The translations under genes and the position numbers were made by a program. DNA of 7,481 nucleotides, from the NCBI GenBank assembly GCA_044326505.1, contig JBIRBF010000135.1:1-7481 (forward strand). The letters are read 5' to 3'. This document shows, in pieces, positions 1-6,550 of the stretch. Numbering within the stretch: position 1 is the stretch's first letter; every line of letters starts with the position of its first letter. This DNA comes from JACJWR01 sp044326505. GTDB lineage: Bacteria > Actinomycetota > Actinomycetes > S36-B12 > UBA10799. Below the pieces are notes generated by a model, which worked only from the letters and a program-made list of their open reading frames with translations, had not been told where the DNA came from and did no database searches.

Positions 1-2
1 GA

Positions 3-779
3 GTCGGCTGCGGCGGACCGCTGTTCGATGCAGTGGCCGACGCGCGCGGGGTGGTCTTGGGTATCGGCCGTCCGCCGGAGCCCACGCCAGCTCGTCTGCT
101 GCTCTGGCGCCTCGCGGCTCCGGTGCTCCTGCTGGCGGCGGAACTGGGTCTGGTGGAGGTCACGCGGGGAGCTGTGGCGGCCGCGGCCGACGAGCTCGAC
201 GCGGTGGCGCTGGCCTGCGGCCCGGCTGCGGAGTTGGGTGAGAACCCCGCCAAGGACGCGGCCCTGCTGTGTGCCGAGGGCATCCCGCTGATCTGGGGGA
301 CCCCCGGAGTGCCGGCTGCTGCCGCCCGCCGGTTCGCCCGCCAGCTCGCCGAGAACGCCGGGGTGGCCGCTCTGCACGGCGCTCTGCCCGAGGTGGCGCG
401 CACGCATGCGCGGGTCCTGGCGGGCCACTGGTCGGACGAAGGGGACCTCTTCCGCGATCGGACCGGCGACGCCGTCGCCCGCCGCCCTTCGCTCACGCTG
501 CTGCGCGAGGGCGAGTGCGACCGGCTGAGCGCGGACCTGGCCGATACCTGTGCCTCGCTCGCCCGCGCTGCCGCAATCCCCACCACGGAGTTGGATGCGG
601 GTGAGGGCAACCCGCTGATGAGGTTCGTGCGGTTGGTGGGTCCGCTGGACTTCGCCAGCGTCTACTGTGCCGTGGCCCTCGGCATCGATCCGGCTGGGAC
701 TGCCGCCCAGCTCGACCCCTCGCTGGGGAGCGCTATCGCCGCCGTCACCTCGCCCACCTACGACCGCCGGAGCAGCTGA
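3..779 (+). CDS. SIS-domain PGI/PMI-like sugar-phosphate isomerase family protein (5' end cut by window)
   Basis: The reading frame is open from base 3, so the start lies upstream; a GTG at 33 is in frame, but the preceding residues (VGCGGPLFDAVADARG) look like normal protein, so it is probably internal. 258 residues are visible. Family features seen, numbered from base 3: an ENPAK motif at 80-84, an AEN segment at 116-118 followed by PE at 129-130 and a histidine at 135, and a GPLDFASVY...GIDP block at 213-230. These resemble the second SIS lobe of bifunctional phosphoglucose/phosphomannose isomerases (NPAK, 'LNENAK', 'LPE..HN', 'GD..S.Y.A...G.DP'). In mycobacteria the equivalent gene (Rv3256c type, often called SIS-domain or TobH-like) lies beside manA and a phosphomannomutase gene. 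The stop overlaps the manA start by one base (TGATG), indicating translational coupling. Inference: a cytosolic role in mannose-phosphate or sugar-nucleotide supply. Actual catalysis is unproven, and the typical 'HN' after the PE motif is THA here. Confidence 0.8.
   Translation, partial: VGCGGPLFDAVADARGVVLGIGRPPEPTPARLLLWRLAAPVLLLAAELGLVEVTRGAVAAAADELDAVALACGPAAELGENPAKDAALLCAEGIPLIWGTPGVPAAAARRFARQLAENAGVAALHGALPEVARTHARVLAGHWSDEGDLFRDRTGDAVARRPSLTLLREGECDRLSADLADTCASLARAAAIPTTELDAGEGNPLMRFVRLVGPLDFASVYCAVALGIDPAGTAAQLDPSLGSAIAAVTSPTYDRRSS
769..772 (+). promoter_or_regulatory. Ribosome binding site of manA
   Basis: GGAG lies 6 bases before the ATG at 779 and sits inside the last codons of the SIS-domain gene. 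With the TGATG overlap it fixes the manA start at 779 and implies coupled translation of the two genes. Confidence 0.6.
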
Positions 780-1867
780 TGATCCCCATCACCGGATACC
801 TGCAGACCTATGACTGGGGCGTCCGCGGTGGCCTCAACCCCTGGCTGCCCTCGCCCGCGGGCGAAGGTCCGCAGGCCGAGCTGTGGTTCGGCGCCCACCC
901 CAACGGACCATCGCCGCTGCGCGATGAGCCCGGCACCCTGGCGGATGCCACGCGCCCCGGCGAGGTGTCGCTGCTGGTGAAACTGCTTGCGGCCGCGCGC
1001 CCGTTGTCGATCCAGCTGCACCCACCGGCGGAGCTGGCCGCGGCGCTGTTCGCCGATGGCTCCGACCTGGTGGCCGACGATGGCGCCAAGATCGAGATGC
1101 TGGTGGCCCTGGAACCGTTCGCGGTCTTCGCGGGTTGGCGTGATCCGGAACATGCGGCCCGCCTGCTCGAGGCAGCAGATCCCGACCTGGTCGGGGCGGC
1201 GGACGATGTCCGCGCCGAGCGCCCGCAGTTGGCTCTGCCCAAGGTTCTCGCCGTCGGTCCGGAGCGGGTCGGGGTCGGCATAACCCGGGTGCTCGACGCC
1301 GCTTCCGAGCTCGGCCTGGACACCTACGAGACTGCGTCGTTGGCGTTGGCCGCCCGGGAGTTCCCGGGCGATCCGGGGCTGTTTGTGCTGTTGCTGCTTG
1401 CCCATCGGCGGCTGGAGGCCGGTGCCGCGGTCTACATGCCGGCCGGCGGGGTGCACGCCTACGCCGAGGGCTTCGGCATCGAGATCATGACGTCGTCTGA
1501 CAACGTCCTGCGGCTCGGCCTCACGGGCAAGCGCATCGCTGTGGCCGAGGCGATCGAGGCGCTGCGCGACGAGGGCGAGCCGCACTTCCTTGGAGCCGAT
1601 GTGCAGATGGACCACGGCCACCCGGTGATGACCTCCTACCGGCCCTATTCCGCGCCGTTCGCAGCCGAGTTCCTGCGCTCGTCGAACCTGGTCGCGCGCA
1701 CCGGCGGGTATCGCTGCGTGGTGTGTATCGCCGGCGAGACGACGATCATCTGCGGCGACGAGGCTTTGACGCTGCAACAAGGCCAGGGGTGCGCCATCCT
1801 GGCCGACGAGCCGGATGCGCACATCGAGGCCGACGGTTCGGCAGCCGTGGTCGAGACCAGGGGATGA
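779..1867 (+). CDS. manA: Mannose-6-phosphate isomerase, class I (type I PMI)
   Basis: A 362-residue cytosolic zinc enzyme expected to interconvert fructose-6-phosphate and mannose-6-phosphate, the entry to GDP-mannose and mannosylated glycans. Type I PMI motifs are clear: the N-terminal Y-DWG, AELWFGAHP at 33-41, SIQLHP at 77-82 carrying metal ligands Q79 and H81, a probable ligand E106 in KIEM, the cupin motif YMPAGGVHAY at 219-228 with H226, and DNVLRLGLTGK at 241-251 with the conserved arginine R245. The C-terminal cupin-like domain runs to the end. Length is a little below the roughly 390-410 residues usual for the family. Oddity: the usual HKPEM around the glutamate ligand reads AKIEM, so the histidine and proline are lost while the glutamate stays. 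The start overlaps the upstream stop, and the next gene begins one base after the stop, so it sits in the middle of an operon. Confidence 0.93.
   Translation: MIPITGYLQTYDWGVRGGLNPWLPSPAGEGPQAELWFGAHPNGPSPLRDEPGTLADATRPGEVSLLVKLLAAARPLSIQLHPPAELAAALFADGSDLVADDGAKIEMLVALEPFAVFAGWRDPEHAARLLEAADPDLVGAADDVRAERPQLALPKVLAVGPERVGVGITRVLDAASELGLDTYETASLALAAREFPGDPGLFVLLLLAHRRLEAGAAVYMPAGGVHAYAEGFGIEIMTSSDNVLRLGLTGKRIAVAEAIEALRDEGEPHFLGADVQMDHGHPVMTSYRPYSAPFAAEFLRSSNLVARTGGYRCVVCIAGETTIICGDEALTLQQGQGCAILADEPDAHIEADGSAAVVETRG
1859..1864 (+). promoter_or_regulatory. Ribosome binding site of the CDF transporter gene
   Basis: AGGGGA ends 4 bases before the ATG at 1869 and overlaps the end of manA. It supports 1869 as the start rather than an in-frame ATG at 1815, which would bury 18 extra residues inside manA that do not resemble the CDF amino terminus. 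Confidence 0.55.
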
Positions 1868-1868
1868 C

Positions 1869-2825
1869 ATGAGTACCGAGGGTGGCAACAAGGCGGTCAT
1901 CGCGGCGCTCGGCGCGAACCTGGGCATCGCGGTGGCCAAGTTCGTCGCGTTCTTCATCACCGGGTCGTCGTCGATGCTTTCCGAAGCCATCCACTCGGTC
2001 GCCGACTCCGGCAACCAGGTGCTGCTGCTCGTCGGTGGCAAGCGGGCCAGGAAAGGCGCCAGTACCAAGCACCAGTTCGGCTACTCGCGCATCCGCTACG
2101 TGTACGCCTTCATCGTCGCGATCGTGCTGTTTCTGGTCGGCGGCGTCTACTCGCTGTACGAGGGCATCCACAAGCTCCAGCACAAGGAGGACCTGCACGA
2201 CCTGCCAGTTGCCATCATCGTGCTGCTGGTGGCCATCCTGCTGGAGGGCTTCTCGTTCCGGACGGCCATGAAGGAGTCCAAGAAGGCTCGGGGCGATCGG
2301 TCCCTGCCCGCGTACATCCGACGGGTGCGCCAGCCGGAACTCCCGGTGGTGCTGCTCGAGGACTCCGGCGCACTGGTGGGCCTGCTCTTCGCCCTCATCG
2401 GCGTCGGCATGGCGGCCATCACCGGCGACAGCCGCTGGGACGCGATGGGCGCGATCGCGGTGGGCGCTCTGCTCATCGTCATCGCGGTGTTCCTGGCGCT
2501 GGAGATGACGAGCATGCTAGTCGGGGAGTCGGCGCTGCCCGAGCAGCAGCGAGCGATCGAGCAGGCGCTGGCCGAGTCCCCACTGGTCGATCAGGTGATC
2601 TACCTCAAGACCCTCCACACCGGCCCGGACGAGCTGCTGGTCGCGGCCAAGATCAGTGTGGCCAAGACCGATACCGGCGCCCAGATCGCGGCCGGCATCG
2701 ACGAAGCGGAGGCTGCGATCCGCAAGGCCGTGCCCACCGCGGTGCACATCTTCATCGAGCCGGACATCTACCAGTCCGATGCGCCGGCGGACGGTCCCGG
2801 GCTGGTGCCGGGTACTTCGCACTAG
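1869..2825 (+). CDS. Cation diffusion facilitator (CDF) transporter, ZnT9-like subfamily
   Basis: A 318-residue inner-membrane protein. Six hydrophobic segments are visible at about 9-31, 33-56, 76-98, 112-132, 160-185 and 192-214, followed by a cytoplasmic C-terminal domain at about 220-300 (EQALAESPLVDQVIYLKTLHTGPDE..., then HIFIEPD), the usual CDF architecture. Segment 2 carries the metal-site motif HSVAD at 42-46 (HxxxD). In segment 5 the usual HxxxD is absent and the sequence is VVLLEDSGALVG, with E164-D165 as the only acidic pair. As I recall, this ED signature is typical of the SLC30A9/ZnT9-like branch, as is the preceding 'RQPELPV'. Canonical CDF proteins export Zn2+, Mn2+, Fe2+ or Co2+ in exchange for protons; the metal for this branch is not well settled. 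The start is set by AGGGGA and lies one base after the manA stop, so it is co-transcribed with manA. The final 17 residues are a low-complexity tail. Family is confident, substrate is not. Confidence 0.9.
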   Translation: MSTEGGNKAVIAALGANLGIAVAKFVAFFITGSSSMLSEAIHSVADSGNQVLLLVGGKRARKGASTKHQFGYSRIRYVYAFIVAIVLFLVGGVYSLYEGIHKLQHKEDLHDLPVAIIVLLVAILLEGFSFRTAMKESKKARGDRSLPAYIRRVRQPELPVVLLEDSGALVGLLFALIGVGMAAITGDSRWDAMGAIAVGALLIVIAVFLALEMTSMLVGESALPEQQRAIEQALAESPLVDQVIYLKTLHTGPDELLVAAKISVAKTDTGAQIAAGIDEAEAAIRKAVPTAVHIFIEPDIYQSDAPADGPGLVPGTSH

Positions 2826-2843
2826 ATCCACCGCTGCGCCGCG

Positions 2844-2855
2844 CCAGGTACCTGG
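2844..2855. repeat. Perfect 12-base palindrome in the intergenic leader
   Basis: CCAGGTACCTGG is self-complementary. It lies 18 bases after the CDF stop and 99 bases before the ahcY start. It could be an operator half-pair or part of a hairpin: flanking TCCACC (2827-2832) is also complementary to GGTGGA (2854-2859), giving a competing stem. No T-run follows, so an intrinsic terminator for the CDF gene is not well supported. No function assigned. Confidence 0.4.
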
Positions 2856-2952
2856 TGGAGGTGCACGACGAGAGGGTCATGCGAGAATTGTCCGCAGCGG
2901 CACGGAAGCCTCCAGCCCGCGATGACCCATTTGTCGTTTCCTCAGGAGGATT
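2856..2952 (+). promoter_or_regulatory. Candidate structured 5' leader of ahcY (possible translational switch)
   Basis: Seen directly: GGGTCATGCG (2874-2883) pairs with CGC (2918-2920) and ATGACCC (2922-2928), giving a 10-bp stem with one bulged G at 2921 that closes a 34-base loop. Inside the loop, CCTCC (2909-2913) is complementary to the ahcY Shine-Dalgarno core GGAGG (2945-2949); AAGCCTCC against GGAGGATT is 7 of 8 pairs. The same segment, CCTCCA, is also fully complementary to TGGAGG at 2856-2861. The two pairings are mutually exclusive, which is the layout of an anti-SD/anti-anti-SD switch. Inference: SAM-cycle control of ahcY translation. Known context: ahcY is a riboswitch target in other bacteria, but neither the SAH aptamer core nor the SAM-I/SAM-IV core was recognised here. 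Short G/C complementarities arise easily by chance in such DNA, so confidence is low. Confidence 0.3.
2944..2949 (+). promoter_or_regulatory. Perfect Shine-Dalgarno deciding the GTG start of ahcY
   Basis: AGGAGG lies 5 bases before GTG at 2955. An in-frame ATG at 2922 would add 11 residues (MTHLSFPQEDY) encoded across this very site. That ATG has no good Shine-Dalgarno of its own, and the protein from GTG begins DFKVADLSLA, which matches the usual amino terminus of the family. GTG is therefore the better start. Confidence 0.8.
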
Positions 2953-2954
2953 AC

Positions 2955-4382
<1,428 letters not shown>

Positions 4383-4409
4383 TCGACCGGTCTTACCCGC
4401 GAACAGCAT

Positions 4410-4447
4410 CCGGGGTGGGGCGGCCAGCAACGGCCGCCCCACCCCGG
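4410..4447 (+). terminator. Strong hairpin terminator after ahcY
   Basis: A perfect 16-bp inverted repeat, CCGGGGTGGGGCGGCC (4410-4425) against GGCCGCCCCACCCCGG (4432-4447), closes a six-base AGCAAC loop 27 bases after the ahcY stop. No T-run follows, as is common for actinobacterial terminators. The stem is symmetrical, so it could also act on the opposite strand. It separates ahcY from the CPBP membrane protein gene. Confidence 0.8.
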
Positions 4448-4487
4448 AACTCGTTCCCGGGGAGCGGTCCCAGGTCGGCAGGGGCGT

Positions 4488-4493
4488 TACGGT
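4488..4493 (+). promoter_or_regulatory. Weak -10-like element before the CPBP gene
   Basis: TACGGT fits the actinobacterial TAnnnT -10 pattern and would put transcription start at about 4500-4501, exactly on an ATG, so a leaderless mRNA beginning MTEPQPGG is possible. No convincing -35 was seen. The alternative is leadered translation from AGGGG at 4480-4484, which is 7 bases before GTG 4492 and 10 before ATG 4495. Confidence 0.2.
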
Positions 4494-4494
4494 G

Positions 4495-5409
4495 ATGGGC
4501 ATGACCGAACCGCAGCCTGGGGGCCAGACCCCCGGCGAGCCCCCGGCCAACCCCTACGCGCCCCCGGCCAACCCCTACGCGCCGCCAGCCAACCCCTACG
4601 CCCCGCAGCAGTACCCGCCCCAGTACCCGAGCTATCCGCCGGCGCCGCCGACGCCGGCGCCGGTCGAACACCCGCTGCTCTACCGCGGGGCGCCCGAGAC
4701 CCTCGAGCGGGCGGTGGCCGAGGGGCGCCCGGTCAAAGCCGCTGGCTGGGGATTCCCGGACTTCCTCATCACCCTTGCGCTGTGGTTCTTCTTCTCGCTG
4801 GTGTCGGCGCTGATCGCGGTGGTGCTGTTCGGCGACCAGGAGCTCAAACTTCCGGCGTCGATCCTGGTGGCGCTCACCATGCCGTGGATCGGATTGGCCG
4901 GGTGGCCGCTGCTGGTGTCCTGGTGGAAGGGCAACGGCCCCATCATCGACTTCGGCGTCACCTGGCGCTGGATGGACCTGGTGTGGGGGCTGGTCTATGG
5001 CCTGGTGGCGCTGGTGCTCGCTGCCGGGATTGCCTGGGGGACCACGGCGATCTTCGGCGAGTTCGACTCGGCTGCGGGGGAACTCGCCAGTGACATGGAC
5101 TCCATGGTCTCGCTGGTGGCGTTCGGCGTGCTGGTCGGGATCGGCGCGCCCATCGTCGAGGAACTGGCGTTCCGCGGGCTGTTGTTCGGCTCACTGGCCA
5201 AGCGCGGAATGCCCATCTGGTTCACGATCCTGGTGTCCGGCGGCATCTTCTCGTTGTTCCACTTCGAGCCGATCCGGATCCCGCTGCTCATGAGCACCGG
5301 CCTGGTGCTGGCGTTCGCCCGGTACCAGCAGCGCAGCCTGACCGTGCCGATCGTCGCCCACATGGTGAACAACATCCCGGCTGCGATCGCCCTGGTGCTC
5401 ATGTCCTGA
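4495..5409 (+). CDS. CPBP-family intramembrane metalloprotease-like protein (CAAX protease / ABI domain)
   Basis: A 304-residue membrane protein. Residues 1-58 form a Pro/Tyr/Asn-rich, probably cytoplasmic tail containing three PPANPYA repeats at 16-36 followed by PQQYPPQYP. Hydrophobic segments lie at about 88-112, 121-143, 160-184, 203-221, 241-256, 260-276 and 284-303. All three CPBP signature motifs are present: EELAFRG at 222-228 (EExxxR), FSLFH at 252-256 (FxxxH) and HMVNN at 289-293 (HxxxN), so the putative metal/catalytic site is intact. Known members are Rce1-type CAAX endopeptidases and bacterial proteins linked to bacteriocin self-immunity or membrane protein processing; the substrate here is unknown. 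No isoprenylation or bacteriocin gene is nearby. Three starts compete: GTG 4492, ATG 4495 (taken, AGGGG 10 bases upstream) and ATG 4501 (possible leaderless start). It lies downstream of the ahcY terminator and is thus a separate unit. Confidence 0.88.
   Translation: MGMTEPQPGGQTPGEPPANPYAPPANPYAPPANPYAPQQYPPQYPSYPPAPPTPAPVEHPLLYRGAPETLERAVAEGRPVKAAGWGFPDFLITLALWFFFSLVSALIAVVLFGDQELKLPASILVALTMPWIGLAGWPLLVSWWKGNGPIIDFGVTWRWMDLVWGLVYGLVALVLAAGIAWGTTAIFGEFDSAAGELASDMDSMVSLVAFGVLVGIGAPIVEELAFRGLLFGSLAKRGMPIWFTILVSGGIFSLFHFEPIRIPLLMSTGLVLAFARYQQRSLTVPIVAHMVNNIPAAIALVLMS
4540..4602 (+). repeat. Three tandem 21-base repeats encoding PPANPYA
   Basis: Units at 4540-4560 and 4561-4581 are identical at all 21 bases; the third, 4582-4602, differs at three positions that do not change the protein. 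They lie in frame within the tail of the CPBP protein. The near identity suggests recent expansion by slippage or unequal recombination, so copy number may vary between strains without breaking the frame. Confidence 0.9.
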
Positions 5410-5500
5410 CGCGGGGGCTCGGGCACCGCGCCGACTGGCCTCGTGGGCCTTCATGCGCTGCACTTGTCACCGCAGCCAACCGCTCCAGGACGGGATCTCC

Positions 5501-6526
5501 ATGCGCACGCCAGCAGCCGACCGTTACGACACCATGACCTACCGCCGGTGCGGTCGCAGCGGCATCGACCTGCCGCTGCTCTCGCTGGGCTGCTGGCACA
5601 ACTTCGGCGACGACCGGCCGCTCGAGGTGCAGCGGGACATCATTCTGACGGCCTTCGACTTGGGCATTACCCACATCGACCTGGCCAACAACTATGGGCC
5701 GCCATACGGCGCCGCGGAGCGCAACGTCGGCCGCATCCTGGCCGAGGACCTGGCCGGCCACCGGGACGAGTTGATCATCTCGAGCAAGGCCGGCTGGGAC
5801 ATGTGGCCGGGGCCGTACGGCAACCTGGGCTCGCGCAAGTACCTGCTGGCCAGCCTGGACCAGAGCCTCGACCGGCTCGGTCTGGACTACGTGGACATCT
5901 TCTACAGCCACCGGTTCGATCCCGACACGCCGCTGGCCGAGACCATGGGCGCGCTGGACACCGCCGTGCGCTCCGGCCGTGCGCTCTACGCCGGAATCTC
6001 GTCGTACGGCCCCGCTCGCACGCTGGAGGCGATCCAGATCCTGCGGGACCTCGGCACGCCGCTGCTGATCCACCAGCCGTCGTACTCGATGCTCAACCGC
6101 TGGATCGAGTCCGAGGGCTTGCTCGACGTGCTCGCCGACAACGGCGTCGGGGCCATCGCGTTCTCGCCGTTGGCCCAGGGCATGCTCACCGACAAGTACC
6201 TGGACGGCATCCCGGCCGACTCGCGGGCGGCGGCGGGTACGTCGCTGTCGCCGGACTTGCTCAGCGACGACAATGTGGCTCGGCTCCGGGGCCTGAACGA
6301 CCTTGCCGCCGAGCGCGGTCAGTCGCTGGCGCAGCTGGCGCTCGCGTGGGCCCTGCGCGATCCGCGGGTCACCTCCCTCGTGATCGGCGCCAGCAGCGTC
6401 GCCCAGCTGCGGGCCAACGTGGCCGCGCTGGACAACCTGGAGTTCACCGACGATGAGCTCGCCGCCATCGACAGGTTCGCCGTCGAGGGCGGCATCGACC
6501 TGTGGCGCGGGTCGGCCATGGGCTGA
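5501..6526 (+). CDS. gpr: Aldo/keto reductase, YghZ (L-glyceraldehyde 3-phosphate reductase) type
   Basis: A 341-residue soluble NADPH-dependent oxidoreductase, very close in plan to E. coli YghZ (Gpr, also named MgrA; about 346 residues), which reduces L-glyceraldehyde 3-phosphate and other aldehydes such as methylglyoxal. Visible: RYDTMTYRRCGRSGIDLP at 8-25, LGCWHNFGD at 29-37, FDLGITHIDLANNYGPP at 52-68, SSKAGWDMWPGPYG at 94-107, GSRKYLLASLDQSL at 110-123, YVDIFYSHR at 130-138, LIHQPSYSMLNRW at 189-201 and SPLAQGMLTDKYL at 222-234. The aldo/keto reductase tetrad is complete: D60, Y65, K96 and H137. The C-terminal NADPH phosphate-binding stretch IGASSVAQLRANV is at 295-307. ATG 5501 is chosen because GGGA lies 5 bases upstream and the amino terminus aligns with YghZ. 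An in-frame ATG at 5453 would add 16 unrelated residues. It lies 91 bases after the CPBP gene, with no clear promoter or terminator between them. Confidence 0.92.
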   Translation: MRTPAADRYDTMTYRRCGRSGIDLPLLSLGCWHNFGDDRPLEVQRDIILTAFDLGITHIDLANNYGPPYGAAERNVGRILAEDLAGHRDELIISSKAGWDMWPGPYGNLGSRKYLLASLDQSLDRLGLDYVDIFYSHRFDPDTPLAETMGALDTAVRSGRALYAGISSYGPARTLEAIQILRDLGTPLLIHQPSYSMLNRWIESEGLLDVLADNGVGAIAFSPLAQGMLTDKYLDGIPADSRAAAGTSLSPDLLSDDNVARLRGLNDLAAERGQSLAQLALAWALRDPRVTSLVIGASSVAQLRANVAALDNLEFTDDELAAIDRFAVEGGIDLWRGSAMG

Positions 6527-6550
6527 GGTCTACGACCCGAGCGGCGTGCG

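Noticed and set aside
758..2068. Long open frame on the minus strand opposite manA and the CDF gene (436 codons)
   Set aside because: It is a by-product of high GC in the opposite strand. Its translation is Arg/Gly/His-rich with no recognisable domain, while the plus strand encodes two clear families.
2826..2954. Known SAH riboswitch or SAM-I/SAM-IV riboswitch upstream of ahcY
   Set aside because: Fragments such as GCTGC, CCAGG and GGTCAT...ATGACC appear, but the conserved cores and their pairing order do not, so no known class can be named.
2922..2954. ATG at 2922 as the ahcY start
   Set aside because: It has no Shine-Dalgarno and would place the perfect AGGAGG inside the coding region; GTG 2955 fits the family amino terminus.
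5453..5500. ATG at 5453 as the aldo/keto reductase start
   Set aside because: The extra 16 residues (MRCTCHRSQPLQDGIS) have no counterpart in YghZ, and ATG 5501 has a better spaced ribosome binding site.
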